Shown here piece after piece: positions 9,219 through 19,766 of a stretch of 64,000 bases of DNA. Location: the NCBI GenBank assembly GCA_037074615.1, contig CM073519.1, positions 29,843,001 to 29,907,000 on the forward strand, written 5' to 3'. A model generated the notes under the pieces. That model worked only from the letters and a program-made list of their open reading frames with translations, was not told the DNA's origin and made no database searches. This DNA comes from Leucaena leucocephala. Lineage: Eukaryota; Streptophyta; Magnoliopsida; Fabales; Fabaceae. A program made the position numbers and the translations under genes. How positions within the stretch are numbered: the first letter of the stretch is position 1; every line of letters starts with the position of its first letter.

Positions 9219-10745
9219 TTTTGATGCTTCCAATGAGTTTAAAATGGAAAGTTGTGTGGGGATAAAGTAGGAGAACAAGTATTGGAAGCATTGGAATCAA
9301 AATGAGAATTTTTGGAAAACAAGAGCATGTATTTCGGTTTGTCACTGTAGCAATTGATATGTTTTGATTTTGGAAATTCTGATTTCATATTTGGATTCTA
9401 CATGAAAAATTATGTGGAAATGAACCATGAGAATTTATTTTGGAAAGGTGGAAGTAGCAAACATAAATTAGAGAAAGAAAGGGAGCTAGTGAAAGCCTAG
9501 TCTTGGATTTGGTTTCAAGTTGAGTTGTAACTTGATATTATGTTGTGATGGCTAGGTTTTGACATTTGTGAAGGAAGGAAAGCACTTCAAGAAGGTCTTG
9601 ACCAAGATAGCTAAGAGGTAGCAAGGATACCTAACTATAACTCATGTTTGTTTAATTGTTTTGCTTGCTTGTTGATTATGGTGTTTGGTTGAGCTTGAGC
9701 TTATGTCATCATGTTATGATGAAGTATGAATGATTGCAACTCCTTGCAAGTTATGTCATGACAATATGCATGTTAGAGTTTGCTTATGTACCATTATGAA
9801 GTAGCTCCCATCTCATGATAACATGCTAAGCATACAATTATCCATGCATGATATTATAGTTTGTGTAACTTGCTATTGGGATTTCCATGAAATCTCATTC
9901 CTTCCACATGCATAACTATGTTTTAGGTGCTGGATCTTTTCAAGGGAGGAGAGTAAATGTTGATGAATAAGTTTGTATAATAAGCTACATGACTTACATG
10001 ACACTATGGGATGATATGCTAGTATGCATGGTGTATGTTTCTCTAGTCCTGTTTTGAGGCCATGTTGATTTGACAATGTTTTTGGCATCTAAATCAACGA
10101 GTTTTAATCTGAAACTTGGGCTGCTTAAATTTAAGACACATAGCTTTAAATGAACACCAAGAACGCCTCATTTGGATAAGTATCTGAATTGTTATGATTT
10201 TCCAAAGTTGGAAGTAAGATCTGGAATTGAGTAAAACGAGTGCTGAGAGGCAGTGACGGTTACACAAAGATTTCATATATCAAATGAACGTGTTTTTCTA
10301 CGAAATTTTATGAACTTAAAGATAACGTCTAAAGCTTCAAATCCATAGGTAACACAGTTCATTTGGATAAGTAACCAAAGAGAAATGAATTTTTGAAGTT
10401 AAGCAAAGAAACTGGAACTTCCAGATTTTACCAAATGAACAGTGATTTTCAACGATTAAACTGATTTCATTGGGACAAGAAAACCTCATTTTCATATTTT
10501 TCCCTCAAATATATGTGAAATAGATTTCATTAGAAATTGGAACCATGTTATTTCGATTTTTCTACAATTAATTATGAATTTTCAAAGTAGGGTACATGTT
10601 CTGGAATTACCAAATGAACAGTAAAAGAGAACAGTACCCGAGAGCAAATCTTTTGGAAATGGATGTTTTCAAAGCAAATGATCATGTAATTGGTTCCAAT
10701 CACTTCTAATCAAGTATAATTGAGGTTAAAAGTAAGGATATGACA

Positions 10746-12934
10746 AAATACATATCCTGTTATATTATAAAAAATTAGAAACAGAACACAGTCCGGTTGT
10801 TGTGAAACTGCTCTGATTGGTACCGGATTGGACTAGAAATTTTCCAGAAGCTTCCTTACATGGGCAGCACATAACATACCCCTCTTAGGTTCCCCATGAT
10901 CTGTCCCACATCATGTCATAATTATTCATTTTAGAAAAAGTTAAATTCAAGATTAAATGTGAGCCCTCGGATCAAATAGTATACAAATCAATCTTGGCCA
11001 TCCATTTTCACCCAAATTTCTCTATAAATACCCTCTCATTTTAGACCTATTTGGAAGCCCTTGGAACCATGGGGAAACTCTTGCAAAATTTCCACTCAAC
11101 CAAGAGAGAAGCACACAACTTGAAGCAAGAAGCATGGTAATCATCTCCCTTGATCTTGAGCTTTATTCTAGCAAGTTAGCTCTTGGTTTTAAGGGGATTT
11201 TGTTCTCTATTTCCCTTATGAATGCTGCTGGATGTGCTGTCCATATGTGGTTAAAATATAAGTTTTATGTTATGGATAGTTTAGACAAGCTTAAACAAGC
11301 TAGAATCAAGTGGTATAAGCTTGGAAATTCAAGTATGTTTGGATTTAGGGTTTTGTGTTCTTGCTGGTACTGTATGTGGTACTGTTCATATGATGGAATT
11401 TCATGATTTTGATGCTTCCAATGAGTTTAAAATGGAAAATTGTGTGGGGGATAAAGTAGGAGAACAAGTATTGGAAGCATTGGAATCAAAATGTGAATTT
11501 TTGGGAATCGAGGGCTTCACTTTAGTTTGGGACTGTAGCAACTGAAGTGTTTTGATTTTGGAAATTCTAGTTTCATATTTGGATTCTAAATGAAAAATTA
11601 TGTGGAAATGAACCATGAGAATTTATTTTGGAAAGATGGAAGTAAGAAACATAAAGTAGAGAAAGAAAGGGAGATAGTGAAAACCTAGTCTTGGTTTTGT
11701 ATTCAAGTTGAGTTGTAACTTGATATTATTGTGTAATGGCTAGGTTTTGCCATTTGTGAAGGAAGTAAAGAACCTCAAGAATACCTTGACAAGGATAACT
11801 AAGAGGTAGCAAGGACACCTAACTATAACTAATGTTTGTTTAATTGTTTTGCTTGCTTGTTGATTATGGTGTTTGGTTGAGCTTGAGCTGATGTCATCAT
11901 GTTATGATGAAGTATGAATGACTGCAACTCCTTGCAAGTTATTCCATGACAATATGCATGTTAGACATTGCTTATGTACCATTATGAAGTAGCTTCCATC
12001 TCATGATAACATGTTAAGTATCCAATTATTCATGCATGATATTATAGTTTGTGTAACTTGCTATTTGGATTTCCATGAAATCTCATTCCTTCCACATGCA
12101 TAACTATGTTTTAGGTGATGAATCCTCTCAAGGGAAGAGAGTAAATGTTGATGATTAAGTTTGTATAATAAGTTACATGACTCACATGATACTATAAGGT
12201 GATATGCTAGCATGTATGGTGTATGTTTCTGTAACTATATTTTGAGGCTCACGCTTTGTGATGATGGTTATAACATCTAAACCAACAAGTTTTAGTCTGA
12301 AACTTAGCATGATTACATTTAAGATACATAGATTTAAATGAACACCAAGAACACCTCATTTGGATAAGTATCCAAATTGTTATGATTTTCCAAAGTTGGA
12401 AGTAAGATCTGGAATTGAGATAAAGCTAGTGCTGAGAGGAAGTGACGTTCACGTAATGATTTCATATGTCAAATGAACGGGTTTTTTATGAAATTTTATG
12501 AGCTTAAATAGTACGCCTAGATCTTCAAATCAATAAGTAACATAGTTCATTTGGATAAGTAATCAAAGAGAAATCAATTTTTGAAGTTAAGCAAAGAAAC
12601 TGGAACTTCCAGATTTTACCAAATGAACAGTGATTTTTTAACCAATAAATTGATTTCATGTGGACAATAAAACCTCATTTTCATATTTTTTTCCTCAAAT
12701 ATCTATGAAAGATATTTCATTAGAAATTGGAACCAAATTATTTCAATTTTTATACAAGTAATTATGAATTTTCAAAGTAGGATACATGTTATGGAGTTAC
12801 CAAATGACAATAAAAGTGAACAATACCCAAGAGCAATTCTTTTAGAAATAAATGATTTCAAAGCAAATGATCATGTAATTGGTTCCAATCACTTCTAATG
12901 GAGTATAATTGAGGTTAAAAATAAGGATGTGACC
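10746..12934 (+). repeat. Long LTR C1, 3' two thirds
   Basis: It resumes at AAATA after the solo LTR and runs to GGATGTGACC, where the family consensus ends in CA. It keeps the TATA box (11023-11030), a donor-like ATGGTAATC at 11132-11140, and the conserved box and acceptor-like TTTTAG|GTG near 12060-12116. It contains the 90-codon frame 11134-11406 homologous to the leader frame at 8871. It looks older than 7536-10745. Its 5' end is left of the window. It is inserted into the LTR segment that follows. Confidence 0.75.
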
Positions 12935-13786
12935 AAACTTATCCTAAACTTGTATGTATTGAATGTTATACTTGGTTGTGCTATGACTTGGCTGAATTGT
13001 GTTGCATAGGTGCTTATATTGAAGCTCTGTTTCTATGATTACTTTGGCCAATTGTATTTCATATGTTACATGGAAGCATGCACATTACACAATGTTAACA
13101 CTTTCACAAGCAAGCACAAGTATTTACATTAATGCATGCATTATTTAGTACCCTTTGCTACTGAGGTTTCCCCAAAAAATCTCACCCCTTGCATGTAATC
13201 CCAATCCTATAAGGTTTATGAATGATAAAAGAGGATGAAGAAGCATGAAGAGAAGCTAGGGATTGGATAGTATATATGTTATATATGTTATATGATGAAT
13301 GTATAAATTGTTGCAAGTAATGAGGTTATATGACATGGTTGAGCCATAATGCTCATGATATAATGAAGAATAGTTAACATGTCAAGCTTTATTTTGACAC
13401 AAATAACGCCTTATTTCGATGTCTGTACAAAGAGAACAGATTTTTGAAAGTAAGGGACTAGAATCTATTTTTAGAACTTTTGACCAAATGAACAGTAATC
13501 TTTGACGAATAAACTGTATTAATTGACTAAGCATTTGGTCTGAAAATTATTTTTTCCTTAAATTTTAAGATGTTATCTTCACATAGCCTTTTGAACCACT
13601 TCATTTTAATTTTTCTAAAATTAATTATGAATTTGTGAATTTCATTGCCAAATCTAGAATACCATATGAACAGTAACTCGAGAAGAGTAAAAATTTCAGA
13701 TTTAGCTAATGGACTTCAAAGGTCTTGTAAATGGTTTTAAATGCTATTGAATGGTCCCTAAGATGTATGAAAGTAAGGATGTTTCA
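12935..13786 (+). repeat. 3' part of another long LTR (C2), subfamily of 37218-39625
   Basis: It aligns with about 38950-39625, sharing the box 'tttgctactgag...aatctcacccc' and the stretch 'gagaagctagggattggatag'. It ends AAGGATGTTTCA at 13786. The following CTTTT corresponds to CTCTT in the intact copia LTR at about 40526-40535, so it was inserted in the copia 3' LTR. The rest of it lies left of the window. Confidence 0.7.
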
Positions 13787-15254
13787 CTTTTGGTACCTTC
13801 AGTACAGCAATTGGCTCCCTTAATTACTCCTCCTTACTTCCCGCAATGTCACAATCCCAACTTAAGATAACCAATCTCTTAAGCTAATAGAATGAAAGAA
13901 AACTTTTACAGTCTCTCTCAAAGAGTAAATATGATGTTACACACTGAAGCTCAATGAATGTGGAATTGTGTCACATCCTTACTTTCCACCTCAATTATAC
14001 TTCAATAGAAGTTATTGGAACCAATTAAATGACCATTTGCTTTGGAAAAAATCTTTTTCAAAAGGATTGCTCTCGGGTACTGGTCACGTTACTGTTCATT
14101 TGATAATTCCAGGACATGTACCCTACTTTGAAAATTCATAATTAATTGCAAAAAAATAAAAATAATTTGGTTTGAATTCCTAATGGAAAATCTTTCATAT
14201 ATCTTTGAAGGAAAAATATGAAACTGAGGTTTTCTTGTCCACATAAAATCAGTTTATTCATTATAAATCACTGTTCATTTTGTAAAATCTGGAATTTCCA
14301 GGTTCTTTGCCTTAAATTACAAAATTCATTTCTCTTTCATTACTTATCCAAATAAACTTTGTTACCTATGGATTCGAAGATCTAGATGTCCTGTTTAAGC
14401 TCACACAATTTCATGGAAAAACTCATTTATTTTATATGTGAAATCATGGTGTGAACGTCGCTGCCTCTGAACACTCACTCTATCTCAATTCCAGATTTTA
14501 ACTTCAACTTAGAAAACTCGTAACAAATCGAATTCTTAACCAATTGAGGCGTTCTTAGTGTTCATTTAAAGATCTCTGTCTTAACTATAATCAAACCAAA
14601 TTTCAAGTTCAAATTCATTTGTTAATGCCTCTTAATGATCGTCACACCATCACAGCCTCAGGAAAGAAATTTCAGGATCATACAACATTCATCCATACAT
14701 GCTATCATATGCTTCCATATTGTCAAGTAGCTCATGTAATTTATTATACAAACTCATCCATCTATGTTTAACCTCTTTCCTTGTGAAGTTCCAGCTCCTA
14801 TGACATGGTTATGCATATGGAAGGAATGAGATTTCATGGAAATCCCAATAGCAAGTTACACAAACCATAATATCATGCATGATTAATTGAATGCTTAACA
14901 TGTTATCATGAGATGGGAGCTACTTCATAATGGTACATAAGCAAACTCTAACATGCATATTGTCATGACATAACTTGCAAGGAATTGCAATTATTCATAT
15001 CTCATAATCAATATGATCACACATTCTCATCCTCAACCAAATACCATAATCAACAAGCAAGCAAACAATTAAGCAAACATGAAACTATAGTTAGGTATTC
15101 TTGCTACCTCTTAGCTATCTTTATCAAGATCTTCTTGGAATGATTTCCTTCCTTCAAAAATGTCAAAACCTAGCCATTACAAAGTAATATCAAGTTACAA
15201 TTCAACTTGAAACCAAATCCAAGACTAGGTTTTCACTAACTTCCATTCTTTTTC

Positions 15255-15545
15255 CAATCTACTGATCCAATCTTTCACTTTTTGTACCTCAAATGTCAGA
15301 GGACTATGCTTACAAAAATTTGCCATCCACTGTTGAATTCCAGCGGGATCTGCTGTCTATCTTGGTAGCTCTACTATCTACTGAACCATCTATGGTTTTA
15401 TATTAGCTGTACCCGCAAATTCTAGTTGCCATATGTTCTCTACATCTTCTGCTACAGCAGCTACTCTGGCAGCATCCCTTTCCTGTTTGCTCCAAACTTG
15501 AGTGGCTCTTTCTTCCTCAATCAATATATGTTGCTATTCTAATCG
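15255..15545 (-). pseudogene. Gypsy gag fragment, left arm of the palindrome
   Basis: Read on the minus strand, a frame begins around ILIEEERATQVWSKQERD, continues through an alanine-rich stretch AARVAAVAEDV, and ends in FCKHSPLTFEV followed by DWISRLEKEW. The KHSPxTF...DWxxRLE signature is the start of the gag domain in Tekay/Del-type Ty3-gypsy elements. There are three in-frame stops. The fragment then runs straight into LTR sequence with no intervening gag C-terminus. It is probably a deletion-derived fusion and not functional. Confidence 0.65.
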
Positions 15546-15569
15546 TCTGTGAGAATACATGACAGTTCG

Positions 15570-15780
15570 GTAGAGAACCTACGGCAACCAGAATCTGCGG
15601 GTATAGCTAATACAGAACCAGAGATGGTTCAACAGATAGTAGAGCTGCCAAGACAAATAGCAAATCCCGTTGGCATTCAATAGTGAATGACAAAATTCTG
15701 TAAGCATAGTCCTCCAACATTTGAGGGGACATTTAAGGTACAGAAAGTGGAAGATTGGATCAGCAGATTGGAGAAATAAT
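15570..15780 (+). pseudogene. Gypsy gag fragment, right arm of the palindrome
   Basis: This is the mirror partner of 15255-15545 but shorter at its start. Residues EPEMVQQIVELPRQIA and FCKHSPPTFEGTF followed by VEDWISRLEK are readable, with two adjacent stops in between and one at the end. It retains 'GTF' after the PPTFE motif, which the left copy has lost. It fuses at about 15780 to LTR sequence equivalent to about 9480 of the solo LTR. Confidence 0.65.
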
Positions 15781-17429
15781 GGAAGTTAGTGAAAACCTAA
15801 TATTGGATTTGGTTTCATGTTGAATTGTAACTTGATATTACTTTGTAATGGCTAGGTTTTGACATTTGTGAAGAAAGGAAATCATTCCAAGAAGACCTTG
15901 ACAAAGATAGCTAAGAGGTAGCAAGAATACCTAACTATAATTTCATGTTTGCTTAATTGTTTGCTTGCTTGTTAATTATAGTGTTTGGTTGAGCATGAGA
16001 ATGTGTCATCATATTGATGATGAGATATGAATAATTGCAACTCCTTGCAAGTTATGTCATGACAATATGCATGTTAGAGTTTGCTTATGTACCATTATGA
16101 AGTAGGTCCTATCTCATGATAACATGTTAAGCATTCAATTAATCATGCATGATATTATGGTTTGTGTAACTTGCTATTGGGATTTCCATGAAATCTCATT
16201 CCTTCCATATGCATAACCATGTCATAGGTGCTGGAACTTCACATGGAAAGAGGGTAAACATAGATGGATGAGTTTGTATAACAAATTACATGAGTTACTT
16301 GACAATATGGAAGCATATGATAGCATGTATGGATGAATGTTGTATGATCCTAAAATTTCTTTCTTAATGCCGTGATGGTGTGACGATCATTAGGATGCCT
16401 TAACAAATGAATTTTAACTTGAAATTTTAGGACAGATCTTTAAATGAACACCAAGAATGCCTCAATTGGTTAAGAATTCGATTTGTTATGATTTTTCTAA
16501 TTTGAAGTTAAAAGCTGGAATTGAGATAGAGTGAGTGTTCAGAGGCAGCGATGTTCACATGATGATTTCATATATCAAATAAACGAGCTTTTCCATTAAA
16601 TTGTGTGAGCTTAAAGAGGACATCTAGAGCTTCAAATCCATAAATAACATCATTTATTTGGATAAGTAACCAAGGATAAATGAATTTTTGAAGTTCAGGC
16701 AAAGAACCTGGAACTTCCAGATTTTACCAAATGAACAGTGATTTATAAAGAATAAACTGATTTCATGTGGACAAGAAAACCTTAACTTCATATTTTTCCT
16801 TCAAAGATATATGAAAGAGCTTCCATTAGTAATTTGAACCAAATTATTTTCATTTTTTGCAATTAATTATGAATTTTCAAAGTAGGGTACATATTCTGGA
16901 ATTACTAAATGAACAGTAATTTGAACAATACCCTAAGAGCAATCCTTTTGAAAATGAATGTTTCCAAAGCAAATGGTCATTTAATTGGTTCCAATAACTT
17001 CTAATGAAGTATAATTGAGGTTGAAAGTAAGGATGTGACAAATTGCATAGAGAATGAAGAATAATTGAGAATGTAATAAATTTAGAAGTTGTTATATCAG
17101 TTTGTTAGTTATTGTCTTCATTCAATGCGCAGTCCTTAAAAAACATTTATTTTAGTTGTTGCTGTTACACTCAGATTTGTAACTGTTGAAGTGAAGGCAT
17201 GTTTGTTAGCTAACGAGTAGGTAAGTATTTAATGCGTTGCCAGAAGTTGAAAGTTTCTATTGCGTGTAGCCTTAATCATCTTAAATTCTTAGCCTTTTTT
17301 AAATACACTCAGTTAAAAAGGATCAGTTAGTTGTTAAAACATTAATTTGAGTATACAAACTGTTAATAAATAACTTGTTTGAAGAATTGAATTCATAATT
17401 AACTTCATGTGGCCTTTCAGAGAAACGAT

Positions 17430-17970
17430 ATGTTGTATTAATCGATTACTCAATCGATTAATGCATAGTTAGTGAGTGAGATAGAAAAATAGAGCATCGC
17501 ACTAATCAGTTTATTCAAGAATATATAATATAAACTTGTGAATTAATCTCTTAATGCAAATTAATTGATTAACTAATCGATTAATTAGTTTATATTTGAA
17601 TTTCACAAAAGTTGATACTTTACTGATTAATCAACCAGTTAATAGATTAATATAAATTAATCAATTAACTAATCGATTAATAACAATATCTTTGTTGAAG
17701 AGAAAATCTATTTTTAATAGGTTAGTTGATTAACTAATCAATTAATTGGGTCATTAACTTACTTCTAGAAGGAAAGCCCTCGACATTAATCGATTAAGAT
17801 TAATGGTCACTCATTAATCAATTAACTAATCGATTAATTGATTTTCCTTTGTAAAACTAATTGCTGGCTTTATATTAATCTATCATTCAATCTATTGATT
17901 GATATTAATTGATTAACTAATCAATTAATTATCAAGAATCGAATAACTAATCGATTAACTCTACTAACTT
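17430..17970. repeat. Array of TAATCGATTA-like palindromes in the copia LTR
   Basis: Many spaced copies of attaatcgattaa and one-base variants (cgattaactaatcgatt, caattaactaatcga) occur over about 540 bp. The homologous array in the 5' LTR is at about 41080-41760. The units are palindromic and often paired as attaatcgattaac-taatcgattaat. Confidence 0.7.
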
Positions 17971-18174
17971 CTTCTTTTAACTTAATTTGAATAAAAGCAC
18001 ATTTTTGTTACTTCAAAAATCACTTTTCACATCATAAATAAACTAAATTCTTTTATTCTCTTTTGTCATCATCAAAATATATTCAAGCTAACATTCTAGT
18101 ATCTTTAAATTATTCTTAGTATTACAAAAAGACTTTTTGCTACTTGGCATCATCAAAATATATTTAATCTAACA

Positions 18175-18188
18175 TTCTCCCCTTTTTT
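18175..18188 (-). other. Polypurine tract of the copia element
   Basis: On the minus strand AAAAAAGGGGAGAA sits immediately before the TGTTAG start of the 3' LTR. A second purine run lies further upstream at about 18248-18260 (a GGGGGAGAA-type run on minus). Between them a segment of about 30 bp containing ggcaaatcattaaagagaag is duplicated in tandem (about 18196 and 18222). Confidence 0.8.
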
Positions 18189-18717
18189 GATACTGGCAAA
18201 TCATTAAAGAGAAGTATATTTTTGGCAAATCATTAAAGAGAAGTAAATTTTTCTCCCCCTATTTGTCATAAGCAAGAAGTTAGAAGTACAAAGAAGCATG
18301 ACATAAAAAAGTGAAGCATGATTTGAAGGAAGATTTGCAAATAAACAGAGAAAGTTTAGATGTGCTCATTTGATTTTAGCACGATGTTGTAGTGATCTTT
18401 CTTCTTGATTATGGTCAGTAACAAAGATTTTGACATCATTTGATTCGAAGCCTTTAATTGGTTGCCTTGAGTTTAGAATAGATTAGTTGATTAGTTGTTC
18501 GATTAATCTATCCTCTGTTTGGTTCTACTTTTCAATTCTGTAATAGAGCATCCTGCACAAATTTAACTATACACTCCGATGCTTAAATTAGTAACTTTAA
18601 TGATCAAAGCATATTAAATATCAATTATTTTGAGAAGATGGATTTTGAATAAGTTTGAAAGAAAACTTTGTACGTAAAGTATAATCTTTATAGTTCACTG
18701 GGATTTACCATTCCCAA
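18189..18717 (-). other. Copia 3' untranslated internal region
   Basis: It lies between the RNase H stop at 18718 and the polypurine tract. It contains the 30-bp tandem duplication and a second purine run. No env-like frame, as found in some SIRE elements, is visible. Confidence 0.55.
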
Positions 18718-19340
18718 TTATGTCCTGATGTAGTTGAATTGATCTTGAACAAGTGGTTTGGTGAAAATATCTACTAGTTGAAGATGAGTTGGAATTAATT
18801 CAACTTTTATATCTTTCTTTTGCACGTGGTCTCTTATGAAGTGGTTCTTAATATCAATGTGCTTTTTTTCAGGAATGTAGCACTGGATTCTTTGATAGAC
18901 TATTGTGCTTGTATTGTCACAAAGAATAGGAATTTCTTTCAACTTTATTCCCAGATCTTGAAGTTGCTGTTTGAGCCATAGTACTTGTTCACAATAACTA
19001 CCAACCGCTATATACTCAGCTTCTATTAAGGAGATAGCCACTTGTATTGTTTCTTGCTGAACCATGAGATTAGACAACCACCAAAATATTCACATTGCTC
19101 GCTGGTACTTTTCCTATCAGTTTTGTATCCTCCTTGGTCAAAGTCTGAGTAAACTACCAAGTATAATGCTCCTCCCATGGGAAATCATATACAAAGATCA
19201 ATGGTTCCTACCTGGTATCTAAATATTCTTTTTACAACTTCAACATGGGACTCCTTTGGAGCAGCTTGATATCTAGCACAAATTCCCATAATTGAATGTC
19301 TAGTCTTCTTGTATTGAGGTAAAGAAGAAATCATATCATT
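18718..19340 (-). pseudogene. Copia RNase H domain
   Basis: The frame 18718-19077 carries typical copia RNase H residues: the block SLIEAEYIAVGSYCEQVLWL (usually STAEAEYIA), then IPILCDNTSTI, KKHIDIKNHFIRDHV, and finally HLQLVDIFTKPL before the stop. Upstream, to about 19340, are frame-shifted pieces of the connection region, such as DEKGQDFNITKYGGMI. The enzyme would remove RNA from the RNA-DNA hybrid during reverse transcription. The E-A-E-Y core and the C-D-N-T-S block are kept, but stops and shifts upstream make it a pseudogene. It is followed directly by the 3' untranslated region. Confidence 0.88.
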
Positions 19341-19766
19341 CCTCCATATTTTGTAATGTTAAAGTCTTGCCCTTTCTCATCTTTATCTAACATAGCATCT
19401 GTGCTCATCGAAGTTTATACACATTTAGCTTGATCCATGTCAAAGTTCTTTAGTAGCTCCTTCATGTATTTGGACAATAGATGAAGATGCCATTTGCTCA
19501 TTGTCTGATTTGTAGTCCAAAAAAGAAATTTAATTCTCCTATCATAGACATTTCAAATTCTTCCTGCGTTAGCTTAGTAAACTCTTGACAAAGATGCTCA
19601 TTAGTAGCCCCAAAAATAATATTATCAACATAAATTTGAACAACTAAAAGATTAGACTTGTTTCTTTTGATAAACAACATATTATCTACATTTCCTCTTT
19701 CAAAGCCTTTTCCTATCAAGAATTTGCTAGGATGATCATGCCAAGCTCTAGGAGCTTGTTTTGACC
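19341..19766 (-). pseudogene. Copia reverse transcriptase, C-terminal part
   Basis: The frame 19498-19719 includes the catalytic motif VVQIYVDNIIFGATNEH. The family motif is YVDDIIFG, so the second catalytic aspartate is changed to asparagine and the enzyme would be inactive. It is followed by FEMSMIGELNFFFGLQI. Upstream, SKQAPRAWHDHPSKFLIGKGFERG reads in another frame up to the LTR insertion at 19767. The missing N-terminal half continues at 26201 on the far side of the insertion, where the text ends KKELYGS, so the interrupted motif is the normal LYGLKQAPRAW. Confidence 0.9.

Larger units (their letters stand above)
7536..10745 (+). repeat. Solo long LTR (3,210 bp), Tekay-like Ty3-gypsy family
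   Basis: It starts TGTCATATCC and ends GGATATGACA, with a perfect 5-bp target duplication AAATA at 7531-7535 and 10746-10750. No internal region is attached. It contains 30-bp-period 'aggtccct' units in U3 (about 7720-7800), a TATA box at 8835-8842, a leader with a 115-codon open frame, a splice-donor-like AAGGTAATC at 8946-8953 and a conserved box near 9870-9900. It has the same length as the opposite-facing copy at 29016-32225 and is very close to it in sequence. Confidence 0.9.
13969..17040. mobile_element. Palindromic retroelement derivative with mirror-image gag fragments
   Basis: It starts TGTCACATCC and ends GGATGTGACA and is flanked by the 5-bp duplication AATTG (13964-13968 and 17041-17045). 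The left half is the reverse complement of the right half over roughly 1.5 kb, with about 90% identity by eye. Each arm, read inward from its tip, is the 3' ~1.26 kb of a long Tekay-like LTR followed by a gag fragment. An asymmetric loop of tens of bases lies near 15545-15570. U3, TATA box and the LTR start are missing from both arms. TG...CA ends with 5-bp duplications point to insertion by a retroviral-type integrase, with both ends being the LTR 3' terminus. An ordinary terminal-inverted-repeat DNA transposon is less likely. Confidence 0.75.
13787..18174 (-). repeat. Copia 3' LTR, split by the palindromic element
   Basis: The segments 13787-13968 and 17041-18174 align in order with 40526-41959 of the 5' LTR. 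In minus orientation it begins TGTTAGATTAAATA at 18174. It carries the array of TAATCGATTA-like motifs. The end is left of the window, beyond the C2 insertion. Confidence 0.85.

Noticed and set aside
13969..17040. Mutator-like (MULE) transposon with long terminal inverted repeats
   Set aside because: A 9-bp duplication can be forced on the flanks only with several mismatches, whereas 5-bp AATTG is perfect. The termini and the arm sequences are those of the long LTR family, with gag at the centre and no transposase.
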